A DNA stretch of 64,000 nt from Paralimibaculum aggregatum (GCF_030270585.1 NZ_BSYI01000005.1:1-64000); one strand, 5' to 3'; shown: positions 8,760 through 17,679, counted from the stretch's first letter. Notes: generated from the sequence alone by a model not told the origin. A program made the numbers and translations.

Positions 8760-10106
8760 TCAGCCGCCGGCCGGACCCGCCGCGCTGGCCGGCAGCGGCC
8801 CCTCGAGCAGCGGCATCAGCCGGGCCATCTCGGGGCCCCGGTCGCGCCCGGTGAGCGCCCGGCGCAGCGGCTGGAACAGCGCCCGGCCCTTGCGCCCGGT
8901 GGCGCGCTTCACCGCCTCGGTCCAGGCGCCCCAGCTCTCCGGCCCCCAGGGGCGCGGCGGCAGCAGCGCCAGCGCGGTCTCGACGAAATCGATATCCTCC
9001 GCCGGGATGTCGGCCGCCCCCGGCCCCTCGCGGCACAGCGCCCACCAGCCGGCGGCCTCGTCGAAACGGTCGAGATTGGGGCCAACCGCCTCCCAGAAGG
9101 CGGCCTGCCGCGCCTCCGGCACGCCGATCGCGGACAGGCGGTCGGCAACCGCCGCCAGCGGCAGCGCGCGCAGGGTCTTGGCGGAATGCAGCCGCAGCTC
9201 CTCGGCGTCGAACCTGGTCGGCGAGAGGCCGAACTGCCCGGGATCGAAGGCCGCGACGAGCGCCGCGGGATCGGTCGCCACCTCGACCGGGAGCGACGAG
9301 CCGAGCCGCGCCATGAAGGCGAGCAGCGCCGCCGGCTCCACCCCGCCCTCGCGCAGGTCGGCGAGGCTGAGCGTGCCGAGCCGCTTCGACAGCGCCTCGC
9401 CCTGCGGCCCGGTCAGCAGCGCGTGATGCGCGAAGCGCGGCGGCGCGGCGCCGAGCGCCTCGAAGATCTGGATCTGCGCGCCGGTGTTGGTCACGTGGTC
9501 GGCGCCGCGCACCACATGGGTGACGCCCATCTCGATGTCGTCCACCACCGAGGCCAGCGTGTAGAGCAGCTGCCCGTCGGCGCGGTAGAGCACCGGATCG
9601 GAGATCGAGGCACCGTCGACCGACTGCGGCCCGCGGATCAGGTCGTCCCACTCGATCGGCCGGCGCTCGAGCAGGAAGCGCAGATGCGGGTTGCGGGTCT
9701 CGCGCAGCGCCTCGCGCTCGGCATTGGTCAGCATCAGCGCGCCGCGGTCATAGACCGGCGGCTTGCCCATGGCGAGCTGCGTCTTGCGCTTGAGCTCGAG
9801 CTCGAGCGGCGTCTCGAAGCATTCGTAGACGCGGGTCGCGGCGCGCAGCGTCTCGGTGGCGGCGGCATAGCGCTCGAAGCGCTCCGACTGGCGCTCCTCG
9901 CGGTCCCAGGTCAGGCCGAGCCATTCGAGGTCGCGCCGGATCGCATCGGCGAATCGCGCCTCCGAGCGGGCGGTGTCGGTGTCGTCGATGCGCAGGATGA
10001 AGGTGCCGCCGGCCTTGCGCGCCAGCATCCAGTTGAGCACCGCCGTCCGCAGATTGCCGACATGCAGCAATCCCGTGGGCGATGGCGCGAAACGGGTGGT
10101 CGTCAT
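8760..10106 (-). CDS. gltX: Glutamyl-tRNA synthetase
   Basis: Class I synthetase charging tRNA-Glu. The 448-residue protein begins with the signature RFAPSPTGLLHVGNLRTAVLNW and IDDTDTARSEARFADAI, has YDRGALMLTNAERE and LYTLASVVDDIEMGVTHVVRG in the catalytic core, and a KMSKS-equivalent GEALSKRLGTLSL. The shorter length and lack of the extra zinc region resemble the GltX2-type paralogue that many Rhodobacterales carry beside a longer GltX1; whether a second copy exists cannot be told here. The start at 10106 directly precedes the conserved N-terminal strand. Confidence 0.94.
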   Translation of the reverse strand: MTTTRFAPSPTGLLHVGNLRTAVLNWMLARKAGGTFILRIDDTDTARSEARFADAIRRDLEWLGLTWDREERQSERFERYAAATETLRAATRVYECFETPLELELKRKTQLAMGKPPVYDRGALMLTNAEREALRETRNPHLRFLLERRPIEWDDLIRGPQSVDGASISDPVLYRADGQLLYTLASVVDDIEMGVTHVVRGADHVTNTGAQIQIFEALGAAPPRFAHHALLTGPQGEALSKRLGTLSLADLREGGVEPAALLAFMARLGSSLPVEVATDPAALVAAFDPGQFGLSPTRFDAEELRLHSAKTLRALPLAAVADRLSAIGVPEARQAAFWEAVGPNLDRFDEAAGWWALCREGPGAADIPAEDIDFVETALALLPPRPWGPESWGAWTEAVKRATGRKGRALFQPLRRALTGRDRGPEMARLMPLLEGPLPASAAGPAGG

Positions 10107-10260
10107 TCTGGGGCACTCCGGGTCTGGCCCGCTATCCGTGACCGCTCGCGCGGGGCGGGTCAAGTGCGGCTGCGGGCGGGCGGGAGGCGGCGCGCGACTG
10201 CCGCCCGCATGCAACAATCGCGCCGTGCGTCTGGCGTGACGCACCGGGCCGCCGCTGCCG

Positions 10261-10274
10261 TTGACGTTCGTCAA
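10261..10274. promoter_or_regulatory. Inverted repeat TTGACG-TT-CGTCAA in a divergent promoter region
   Basis: Two perfect 6-bp half-sites separated by 2 bp lie between gltX and the divergent gene at 10345, 71 bases before that start. The left half-site also resembles a -35 hexamer, and a TATCAT element lies at 10296-10301, though 29 bp away. An operator is plausible; no specific regulator is indicated. Confidence 0.35.
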
Positions 10275-10344
10275 GCCCGGCGCGGCCGGATGTGGTATCA
10301 TCTCCCCCGTCGCCAGGGTCCGCATGCAACGCGGAGGGACGACC

Positions 10345-11181
10345 ATGACCAGGGAAGCCGAACGGGCGAAATCGGTCCAGAAATTCGCCAGGCTCTTCGC
10401 GTCGGGGCGCTTCGACAGCGTGCTGCCGATGCTCGAGGCCAAGCTCGTCACCAGCTTCGTCAACGGGCTCCTGCGCTTTGCCGAGGTGAAACCGCCGCGC
10501 TACGAGCTGATGCGCGACCGGCTCGACGGCGCGGTCCGCGACGGCACCAGGCTGCGCGCCACCCGGCCGAAGCGGGCGCTGCTGGCATGGCCCGAATTCC
10601 TGAAGACCATGGACGGCATCCTGCGGACGCTGAAGGCCTGGCAATCGGAGATCGCCCGGGAGGAGAAGCAGTACGAGAAGGAAGGCGCGGCGAAGGGGCT
10701 GGTCGAGGTCGACATCCTGTTCGCCTTCGTCGATTTCAACAACACGCTGCCAAAGGGCGGCAAGGTCACGCTGCAGTTCCCGGCCAGCAAGGTGAAGCTC
10801 GCCAGCGCCATGAAAGCGGGCGGCGCCCGGTTCCGCGGGATCATGCTGGAGCCGTCGAAATCGCGGGTGATCGTGAATGTCGCGCTGCAGCGCAAGGTCA
10901 AGCCGAAGCTCGCCAACCACCTCGTCTACAATCCGCTGAAGGCCGGCGAGGTGCTGGTGATCAAGGCCCGCGAGGATGCCGCCAAGGCCACCAAGAAGGA
11001 CCACAGCGCCGAGGGCGCGGTGAAGAAGTCCGGCGTCAAGGGCACCGTGGGGATCGACTTCAAGGTGATCTCCGGCGGCGGCGAGATCACCCGCGAGAAG
11101 GAGCTCTCGAAGACCCATGGGCGCGAGCTGAGCTACACCATCCTCTGGCCCAAGGGCTCGATGAGCCTGGCGCAGAAATAG
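10345..11181 (+). CDS. Hypothetical Lys-rich protein
   Basis: 278 residues, no family recognised. No signal peptide or transmembrane helix is apparent. The first part (residues 1-135) looks helical and charged, with a Lys/Glu-rich stretch REEKQYEKEGAAKG; the second half has alternating strands (VEVDILFAFVDFNNTLP, KSRVIVNVALQRKVKPKL, VGIDFKVISGGGEI). Lysine use is unusually high for a genome of this GC content, with frequent AAG codons, whereas neighbours favour Arg. The ATG at 10345 has GGAGGG nine bases upstream and is preferred to an in-frame TTG 28 codons earlier. It converges on nadE. Confidence 0.75.
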   Translation: MTREAERAKSVQKFARLFASGRFDSVLPMLEAKLVTSFVNGLLRFAEVKPPRYELMRDRLDGAVRDGTRLRATRPKRALLAWPEFLKTMDGILRTLKAWQSEIAREEKQYEKEGAAKGLVEVDILFAFVDFNNTLPKGGKVTLQFPASKVKLASAMKAGGARFRGIMLEPSKSRVIVNVALQRKVKPKLANHLVYNPLKAGEVLVIKAREDAAKATKKDHSAEGAVKKSGVKGTVGIDFKVISGGGEITREKELSKTHGRELSYTILWPKGSMSLAQK

Positions 11182-11230
11182 CCGGCGCCCCTCCCTCGGC
11201 CCGTCCCCCTCCCCCGCCCGCGCGGCGCGC

Positions 11231-12955
11231 TCAGGAGCGGTCGCGCCAGCGGTTGACGATGGGATAGCGCCGGTCGAGCCAGAAGGCGCGGCGCGTCAGC
11301 TTGGTGCCGGGGGCCGACTGGAAGCGCTTGTATTCCGAGATGTAGAGCAGGTGCTGCACCTTCATCACGGTCTCGCGGTCATGGCCCTCGGCGATGATCT
11401 CGGCGGTCGAGGCGTCCTCCTCCACCAGCCGCTCGAGGATCGCGTCGAGGATCTCGTAGGGCGGCAGGCTGTCCTCGTCCTTCTGGTCCTCGCGCAGCTC
11501 GGCGCTGGGCGGCTTGGCGATCACCCGCTCGGGGATCACCTCGCCGGCCGGGCCCAGCATCCAGTCGTGCCGCACCGTGTTGCGCCAGCGCGCGGCGGCG
11601 AAGACGCGGGTCTTGTAGAGATCCTTGATCGGGTTGTAGCCGCCGTTCATGTCGCCGTAGATCGTCGCGTAGCCGACCGCCATCTCCGACTTGTTGCCGG
11701 TGGTCAGCAGCATCTCGCCGAACTTGTTGGAGAGCGCCATCAGGTAGGTGCCGCGCAGGCGCGACTGGATGTTCTCCTCGGTGAGATCCCGGGCCATGCC
11801 CTCGAAATGCGGCGCCAGCCCCTGCTCCAGCGCCGCGACCGCCCCGGCGATCGAGAGCTCGTCGAGCCGCACGCCGAGCCGGCCCGCCACCGCGGCGGCG
11901 TCCTCGAGGCTCTCGCGGCTGGTGAAGCGCGAGGGCATCATCACGCAGCGCACGTTCTCCGCCCCCAGCGCATCGGTGGCGATCGCCGCGACGATCGCCG
12001 AATCGATCCCGCCCGAGAGCCCGAGCAGCACCTTGGAGAAGCCGGCCTTGCGCACATAGTCGCGGGTCGCGGTGACCATGGCGCGGTAGTCCGCCTCCGC
12101 CGCCTCGGGCTGCGCCGCGCGCGGGCCGTCGGCGAGGCGCCAGCCCTCGTTGGTGCGGCGCGCCTCGACGGTCTCGATCGCCTCCTCGAAGAACGGCATC
12201 TGGAAGGCCAGCGGCTTGCCCGGGTTGAGCCCGAAGCTGCCGCCGTCGAAGACCTGGTCGTCCTGCCCGCCCATCAGGTTGAGATAGACGAGGCTGAGCC
12301 GGGTCTCGACGGTGCGCGCGACCATGTGGTTCATCCGCGCCTCGACCTTGTGCCGGTCATAGGGCGAGCCGTTCGGCACCAGGAAGAGCTCGGCACCCGA
12401 CTCCTCGAGCGTCTCGGCGACATCGGGAAACCACATGTCCTCGCAGATCGGGAAGCCGACGCGGCAGCCGTTGATCGCCACCGGCCCCTGCGGCGGCCCC
12501 TCGAGATAGAGCCGCTTCTCGTCGAAGACGCCGTAGTTCGGCCGGTGGTGCTTGGCGAACCGGGCGCGGATGCGCCCGCCGCCGGCGCCGCCCTCGAGCA
12601 GGTGATAGGCGTTGTAGACGCCGCGGCCGAGCTGCTCGGCCTCGCCGGCGCGGCCGGCCTCCATCGGCGCGCCGATGCCGAGCGCCGGGTCGCCCTCGCC
12701 CATCCCGGCGGCCAGCGCCTCGAGCGCCGCCTGGCAGTCGCGCAGGAAGGCCGGCCGGATCGAGAGGTCGAGCAGCTGGTAGCCCGAGAGGAACATCTCC
12801 GGCAGCATCACCAGATCGGCCCCGGCGGCGCGGCCGGCGGCCAGCGCCTCGCGGGCGCGCTCGAGATTGCCGGGGATGTCGCCGGCCACCGGGTTGAGCT
12901 GCGCGAGGGTGATCCTGAGGCGCCCGGCGCCGTTGTCTCCGCTGTGCTCGGTCAT
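11231..12955 (-). CDS. nadE: Glutamine-dependent NAD+ synthetase
   Basis: Amidates deamido-NAD to NAD using glutamine. The 574-residue protein fuses an N-terminal nitrilase-fold glutaminase (ITLAQLNPVAGDIPGN; catalytic Glu in LVMLPEMFLSGY; Lys in RFAKHHRPNYGVFDEKR; Cys in GFPICEDMWFPD) to a C-terminal synthetase with the ATP pyrophosphatase loop VLLGLSGGIDSAIVA and TTGNKSEMAVGYATIYGDM. An AGGAGG box nine bases before the ATG at 12955 fixes the start. Divergent from the MORN operon with 270 bp between. Confidence 0.96.
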   Translation of the reverse strand: MTEHSGDNGAGRLRITLAQLNPVAGDIPGNLERAREALAAGRAAGADLVMLPEMFLSGYQLLDLSIRPAFLRDCQAALEALAAGMGEGDPALGIGAPMEAGRAGEAEQLGRGVYNAYHLLEGGAGGGRIRARFAKHHRPNYGVFDEKRLYLEGPPQGPVAINGCRVGFPICEDMWFPDVAETLEESGAELFLVPNGSPYDRHKVEARMNHMVARTVETRLSLVYLNLMGGQDDQVFDGGSFGLNPGKPLAFQMPFFEEAIETVEARRTNEGWRLADGPRAAQPEAAEADYRAMVTATRDYVRKAGFSKVLLGLSGGIDSAIVAAIATDALGAENVRCVMMPSRFTSRESLEDAAAVAGRLGVRLDELSIAGAVAALEQGLAPHFEGMARDLTEENIQSRLRGTYLMALSNKFGEMLLTTGNKSEMAVGYATIYGDMNGGYNPIKDLYKTRVFAAARWRNTVRHDWMLGPAGEVIPERVIAKPPSAELREDQKDEDSLPPYEILDAILERLVEEDASTAEIIAEGHDRETVMKVQHLLYISEYKRFQSAPGTKLTRRAFWLDRRYPIVNRWRDRS

Positions 12956-13125
12956 CGCTGCCGCCTCCTCTGCCGGTTGCGCGGGAGATACGGGGCGCGG
13001 GGCCCCCCGGCAAGGGCAAGCCGGTTCCCGCGTCCCCCGTGCAACGCGCGGCATGCGCTGCGGCGGCGCGGACCAGGCCGGCCATTGCGCCGGCACCGCC
13101 ATCCGGGGCATGGTCCGATCAACGA

Positions 13126-13154
13126 TTGTCAGGCGACCACGCCCACCGTAAGTT
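13126..13154 (+). promoter_or_regulatory. Sigma70-like promoter for the MORN operon
   Basis: TTGTCA at 13126-13131 and TAAGTT at 13149-13154 are separated by exactly 17 bp, about 70 bp before the MORN protein start, in the most AT-rich part of this 270-bp gap. Confidence 0.45.
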
Positions 13155-13225
13155 GTTAACCGTGCGGCGGGGGATCAGACCGGACGGGCTTTGGGCTGGG
13201 TTTTGGGGGAAAGGGATCAGGGGCC

Positions 13226-14731
13226 ATGCGCAGCTTTCGCATGAGAGTTCTCACACCGGTGCTTGTCGGCCTCGTGCTGGCGCAGGCGGCGAGCTTTCCT
13301 GCCGGCGCGCAGGACGAGCCGGTGATTGCCACCAAGACCTACGATTCGGGCGCCGTCTACCAGGGCGAGTTCAAGGACGGCAAGCAGCACGGCCAGGGCA
13401 GCTACACCGCGCCGGACGGCTATGAATACACCGGCGAATGGGTCGAGGGCGTGATCCAGGGCCAGGGCGTCGCGCGCTTCCCCAACGGCTCGGTCTACGA
13501 GGGCCAGTTCAAGGACGGCGTGCCGCATGGCGAGGGCACCATCACCTATGCCGATGGCGGCTCCTATGCCGGCAAGTGGGTCGATGGCGTGATCAACGGC
13601 CAGGGCGAGGCGAGCTATCCCGGCGGCATGCGCTATGTCGGCGAGTTCCGCAATTCCGCGCATCACGGCCAGGGCGTGATGACCCGCGAGAACGGCTACC
13701 GCTACGAGGGTGCCTGGAAGGACGGCGCGCAGCACGGCTTCGGCAAGGTCACCTATCCCGACGGCGCGGTCTACGAGGGCAATTTCGTCGAGGGCCTGCG
13801 CGAGGGGCTCGGCACCATTACCCTGCCCGACGGCTTCCGCTATTCCGGCAACTGGAAGGCGGGCCAGATCACCGGCCAGGGCGAGGCGATCTACGCCAAC
13901 GGCGACAAGTATTCCGGCGGCTTCAAGGACGGCAAGCGCGAGGGCAAGGGCGTCGCGGTCTATGCCAATGGCGACCGCTACGAGGGCGCCTTCGTCGATG
14001 GCCGGCGCCACGGCGACGGCAAGTTCGTCGGCAAGGACGGCTATGTCTACGAGGGCGACTGGGTCGAGGGCCGGATCGAGGGCCAGGGCATCGCCTCCTA
14101 TCCCAACGGCTCGCAATACGAGGGCCGCTTCGTCGACGGCACGCCGGACGGCACCGGCAAGATCACCTATGCCGATGGCGGCTCCTACGAGGGCGAGTGG
14201 CAGAAGGGCGTGATCTGGGGCGCCGGCGAGGCGAACTATGCCAACGGCTCGGTCTATGTCGGCGACTTCAAACAGGCCCGCCACCACGGCGAGGGCGAGA
14301 TGCGCTATGCCGACGGGCATGTCTATGTCGGCGGCTGGGAGAACGGCACCCAGAACGGCCAGGGCAAGCTCACCTATCCGGACGGCGCGGTCTACGAGGG
14401 CGGCTTCAACCAGGGCCAGCGCGCCGGCATGGGCACGCTGACGCTGGCCGACGGCTTCATCTACGAGGGCGGCTGGGAGAACGGCGAGATCCACGGCGAG
14501 GGCATCGCGACCTATCCCAACGGCGACGTCTATTGCGGCAATTTCCAGAAGGGCCGCCAGCACGGCTTCGGCGTGATGAACTACCGCTCCGGCAAGTCCT
14601 TCGAGGGCTACTGGGTCAATGGCCGGCGCCAGCGCGCCGCCGAACCCGGCGAACAGCTCGGCACCGACCCGGAGGGCCGCCCGCTCTTCGTGGGCGACGC
14701 CCAGCTGGTCTGCCCGACCCCCGGCGAATGA
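13226..14731 (+). CDS. Exported MORN-repeat protein
   Basis: 501 residues: a Sec signal peptide (MRSFRMRVLTPVLVGLVLAQ, with a likely cleavage after PAGAQ near residue 29) followed by about 19 consecutive 23-residue MORN repeats of the form Y-DG--YEGEW--G--HGQG, and a short C-terminal tail with a single Cys before the end. MORN repeats form an elongated beta-sheet ribbon that can bind lipids or proteins; an extracytoplasmic array this long is a likely periplasmic or cell-envelope scaffold (inference). The repeats are conserved at DNA level too, hence long open antisense frames. Its stop overlaps the start of the double-GNAT gene (ATGA), so the two are translationally coupled. Confidence 0.88.
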   Translation: MRSFRMRVLTPVLVGLVLAQAASFPAGAQDEPVIATKTYDSGAVYQGEFKDGKQHGQGSYTAPDGYEYTGEWVEGVIQGQGVARFPNGSVYEGQFKDGVPHGEGTITYADGGSYAGKWVDGVINGQGEASYPGGMRYVGEFRNSAHHGQGVMTRENGYRYEGAWKDGAQHGFGKVTYPDGAVYEGNFVEGLREGLGTITLPDGFRYSGNWKAGQITGQGEAIYANGDKYSGGFKDGKREGKGVAVYANGDRYEGAFVDGRRHGDGKFVGKDGYVYEGDWVEGRIEGQGIASYPNGSQYEGRFVDGTPDGTGKITYADGGSYEGEWQKGVIWGAGEANYANGSVYVGDFKQARHHGEGEMRYADGHVYVGGWENGTQNGQGKLTYPDGAVYEGGFNQGQRAGMGTLTLADGFIYEGGWENGEIHGEGIATYPNGDVYCGNFQKGRQHGFGVMNYRSGKSFEGYWVNGRRQRAAEPGEQLGTDPEGRPLFVGDAQLVCPTPGE

Positions 14732-16188
14732 TCGCCCCGGCCGAGGCGCCCGACGTGGCGCCGCTGGAGGGGTGGTCGCCGCCGCCCCTGCCCTGGCGGC
14801 GCGTGCTCGGGGGCACCAGCGTCGATGTCGAGCCGCTGACCGCGGAGACCCACGGCGCCGCGCTCTGGCAGGCGATCTCGGCGGATGCCGAGGGCCGGCG
14901 CTGGACCTACCGCATGGTCGGGCCCTTCGCCGACGAGGCGGCGTTCATGGCGCATCTGCGCGCGATCGAGGCCGATCCGGCGGTGCGCTACGGCGTCTAC
15001 GTGCCGAAGGCGACCGGCCGGCCGGCGGGGTTCGGCGCGCTGATGTCGATGATGCCGGCGGGCGGCTCGATCGAGATCGGCTCGATCATGATGGCGCCGG
15101 AGATCGCCAACACCACCGCCTCCACCGAGGCGCTGTTCCTGCAGATCGACTGGGCCTTCCGCCTCGGCTATCGCCGGGTGGAGTGGACCTGCGACCCGTT
15201 CAACGCCGCCTCGATGCGCGCCGCCGCCCGGCTCGGCTTCTCCTACGAGGCGCTGTTCCGCCAGGCCTATGTCTCGAAGGGGCACAACCGCGACAAGGCG
15301 GTGTTCGCCATCATCGACCGCGAATGGCCGGCGATCCGCGCCGCCGTCCGGGCCTGGCTCTCGGTGGAGAACCGCGGCGCCGACGGCAGCCAGCGCCAGC
15401 CGCTCGCCGCCTTCACCGCGGGGCTGCTGCGGGCGCGCGCGCCGGAGCCGCCGCCGGCCGGGGCCGAGAGCCGCTTCGGCCAGCCGCTCGGCGCCCCGGT
15501 GCCGGGCTGGACGGTGCCGCCGCCGCCGAGCCGCGAGACCATGACCGGCCGCTTCGTGCGCCTCGAGCCGCTCTCGCTCGACCATGCGGCGGCGCTCCAT
15601 GCCGCCAATCGCGAGGATGCCGCGGGCCGGATCTGGGACTATCTCCCCTATGGCCCCTATGCCGATGCCGACAGCTACCGCGCCTGGGTGCGCGAGGTCG
15701 CGCGCCAGCCCGATCCGCTGTTCTTCGCGCTCTGCGTCGGGGGCGAGCCGCTCGGCGTCGCGAGCTTTCTGCGCATCGCGCCGGCGGCCGGCTCGATCGA
15801 GCTCGGCCATATCAACCTCTCGCCCCGGCTGCAGCGCACCCCGGCCGCCACCGAGGCCTTCTCGATGATGATCGCCTGGGCCTTCCGCCACGGCTATCGC
15901 CGCTTCGAGTGGAAGTGCAACGCCGCCAATCGCGGCTCGCGGCGCGCGGCGCAGCGGCTCGGCCTCTCCTATGAGGGCGTGTTCCGCCAGGCCACGATCT
16001 CCAAGGGCTGCAACCGCGACACCGCCTGGTTCGCCGCGATCGACAGCGAATGGCCGGCGCTCGAGGCCGCCCATGCCGCCTGGCTGGCGCCGGGGAACTT
16101 CGACGCCGATGGCCGCCAGCGCCAGAGCCTCTCGACGCTGACCGCCCCCCTCCTCGCCCGTTTCGACCCAGCCCTGGCCGATCTATGA
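14728..16188 (+). CDS. Tandem GNAT acetyltransferase (two fused RimJ/RimL-type domains)
   Basis: 486 residues with two copies of one acetyltransferase domain: about residues 30-210 and 275-452. Both contain GPFAD/GPYAD, a WAFR-GYRR-EW-C segment, N--S-RAA-RLG-SYE, FRQA-(V/I)SKG-NRD and an ID-EWPA-----AWL end. Each is followed by a short (A/F)DG-QRQ-L tail, so the whole unit has been duplicated. Single-domain relatives of about 220 residues are usual; the acetyl-acceptor is unknown. The start overlaps the MORN stop and the stop overlaps the nitroreductase start, both by ATGA. Confidence 0.85.
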   Translation: MIAPAEAPDVAPLEGWSPPPLPWRRVLGGTSVDVEPLTAETHGAALWQAISADAEGRRWTYRMVGPFADEAAFMAHLRAIEADPAVRYGVYVPKATGRPAGFGALMSMMPAGGSIEIGSIMMAPEIANTTASTEALFLQIDWAFRLGYRRVEWTCDPFNAASMRAAARLGFSYEALFRQAYVSKGHNRDKAVFAIIDREWPAIRAAVRAWLSVENRGADGSQRQPLAAFTAGLLRARAPEPPPAGAESRFGQPLGAPVPGWTVPPPPSRETMTGRFVRLEPLSLDHAAALHAANREDAAGRIWDYLPYGPYADADSYRAWVREVARQPDPLFFALCVGGEPLGVASFLRIAPAAGSIELGHINLSPRLQRTPAATEAFSMMIAWAFRHGYRRFEWKCNAANRGSRRAAQRLGLSYEGVFRQATISKGCNRDTAWFAAIDSEWPALEAAHAAWLAPGNFDADGRQRQSLSTLTAPLLARFDPALADL

Positions 16189-16769
16189 CCGAACCGCTGA
16201 CGCACCGCCCCGAGGTCGTCGCCTTCCTGGCGACGCGCCGCTCCCGCCCGGCCAAGACGCTGACCGAGGCGGCGCCCGATGCGGCGACGCTGGAGGAGAT
16301 CCTGCGCCTCGCCTCGCGCTGCCCCGATCACGGCAAGCTGGTGCCCTGGCGCTTTGCGGTGATGGGGCCGGAGACCCGCGCCGCCGCCGCGGCCTGCGCG
16401 GTCGAGCGGCTGGCGGCGCGCGGCGAGCCGGAAGCGGCGCAGCAGAAGGCGGCGGCGCAGTTCGCCCAGGGCGGCGTGGTGGTCGCGGTGCTCTCGGCGC
16501 TGCAGGAGAGCCCGAAGATCCCCGCCTGGGAGCAGGCGCTGGCGGCCGGCGCGGTCTGCCTCGGCGCGGTCAATGCCGCGCTCGCCCTCGGCTGGGGGGC
16601 GAACTGGCTGACCGGCCCGCTGGCGCATGACGAAAGCTTCCTCGCGCAGGTGCTGGGCGCGGCGCCGGGCGAGACCGTCGCGGGCTTTATCCACATCGGC
16701 GGCGAGAGCGTGGTGCCGCCGGATCGCGACCGGCCCGACATCGCCGCGATCACGCGGCATCTGCCCTGA
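16185..16769 (+). CDS. Nitroreductase family protein
   Basis: 194-residue FMN-dependent oxidoreductase of the nitroreductase fold. The N-terminus has FLATRRSRPAKTLTEAAPD, an equivalent of the RRS FMN-phosphate site; then LASRCPDHGKLVPWRFAV, and near the C-terminus GWGANWLTGPL and ETVAGFIHIGGE, both typical. Length fits the compact YdjA-like subgroup. The start overlaps the preceding double-GNAT gene by four bases, making it the third member of the operon. The physiological substrate is not evident. Confidence 0.87.
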   Translation: MTEPLTHRPEVVAFLATRRSRPAKTLTEAAPDAATLEEILRLASRCPDHGKLVPWRFAVMGPETRAAAAACAVERLAARGEPEAAQQKAAAQFAQGGVVVAVLSALQESPKIPAWEQALAAGAVCLGAVNAALALGWGANWLTGPLAHDESFLAQVLGAAPGETVAGFIHIGGESVVPPDRDRPDIAAITRHLP

Positions 16770-16881
16770 CCGGCGCGGCAGGCGGGCGCTCATTCGCGCC
16801 AGGCCCCGGCCGGGCGCAACTCATGGTGGTAGCTGCAGCGCAAGACACCCGATTTCGTGGTGCCGCGCCGGGCCTGCCCGA

Positions 16882-17154
16882 TCAGCGCAGCGAGGGCGGC
16901 GTGGCCCAGCTCACATCCTCGAGGCTGATGAGCCGGAACTCGATAATCACCACCAGGATGGCGAAGACGCAGGTTGCCCACAGAGTTGTCCACAGGGCCT
17001 TGCGGCGCAGCATCGGGTCCACCGGGGCGCTCGCGGGGGTGCCGGGGACGACATTGCCGTCCTCCGCCTGGCTCTTCTGCCAGAGCGGGTTGATGATCAG
17101 GAAGGTCACCATCCAGCAGACGGCATAGAACACCAGCCCCGAGGTGAACGACAT
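16882..17154 (-). CDS. DUF1467 family membrane protein
   Basis: 90 residues with two transmembrane segments: FTSGLVFYAVCWMVTFLIINPLW (residues 3-25) and TTLWATCVFAILVVIIEFRLI (about 56-77), joined by a short loop containing GNVVPGTPASAP. This pattern matches DUF1467, an alphaproteobacterial family often placed beside methylmalonyl-CoA epimerase. The ATG is one base after the mce stop (TGAGATG), implying coupled translation. Function unknown. Confidence 0.85.
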   Translation of the reverse strand: MSFTSGLVFYAVCWMVTFLIINPLWQKSQAEDGNVVPGTPASAPVDPMLRRKALWTTLWATCVFAILVVIIEFRLISLEDVSWATPPSLR

Positions 17155-17155
17155 C

Positions 17156-17560
17156 TCAGACCTCCTCGAGCTCGACCAGCGTGCCGTTGAAATCCTTCGG
17201 ATGCAGGAACAGCACCGGCTTGCCATGCGCGCCGATCTTCGGCTCGCCGCTGCCGAGCACCCGGGCGCCGCCGGCCAGCAGCCGGTCGCGCGCGGCGCGG
17301 ATATCCGCCACCTCGTAGCAGATGTGGTGGATGCCGCCGGCCGGCGCCTTGGCCAGGAAGCCGGCGATCGGGCTGTCCGCGCCGAGCGGTTCGAGCAGCT
17401 CGACCTTGGTGTTGGGCAGCTCGATGAAGACCACCGTCACGCCGTGGTCGGGCTCGGCCTGCGGGGCCGAGACCGTCGCCCCCAGCGTGTCGCGATAGAG
17501 CGCCGTCGCGGCCGCGAGATCCGGCACCGCGATGGCGACATGGTTGAGGCGTCCGATCAT
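17156..17560 (-). CDS. mce: Methylmalonyl-CoA epimerase
   Basis: Interconverts the R and S epimers of methylmalonyl-CoA in propionyl-CoA metabolism and the ethylmalonyl-CoA pathway. The 134-residue VOC protein shows RLNHVAIAVPDLAAATALYRD, a GV-VVFIELPNTKVELLEPL stretch, GGIHHICYEVADI, and a C-terminal KPVLFLHPKDFNGTLVELEE with the metal-binding Glu. The ATG at 17560 has AAAGGAG upstream. It leads a two-gene unit with the DUF1467 gene. Confidence 0.94.
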   Translation of the reverse strand: MIGRLNHVAIAVPDLAAATALYRDTLGATVSAPQAEPDHGVTVVFIELPNTKVELLEPLGADSPIAGFLAKAPAGGIHHICYEVADIRAARDRLLAGGARVLGSGEPKIGAHGKPVLFLHPKDFNGTLVELEEV

Positions 17561-17615
17561 CCCGTGTCTCCTTTGCGTCGCAGGCAGGCTAGTCATCGGC
17601 GGGGGCGGGACAAGC

Positions 17616-17644
17616 CCCGCCCGGCGCTTTCGTGGCCGGGCGGG
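17616..17644 (-). terminator. Stem-loop downstream of the small exported protein gene
   Basis: A perfect 10-bp stem (CCCGCCCGGC with GCCGGGCGGG) and a 9-nt loop lie between the minus-strand gene ending at 17680 and mce. The T-run is on the plus-strand side, so for minus-strand transcripts it lacks a U-tract; it may be a weak or factor-aided terminator. Confidence 0.35.
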
Positions 17645-17679
17645 CGTTTTGCCTCAGCTTCGTCGGGCCGGCGCCGGGC

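Noticed and set aside
13217-14563. Long minus-strand open frame of 448 codons opposite the MORN gene
   Set aside because: It is the reverse of 69-bp repeat units; the product is a monotonous Ala/Val/Gly pattern with no start signals.
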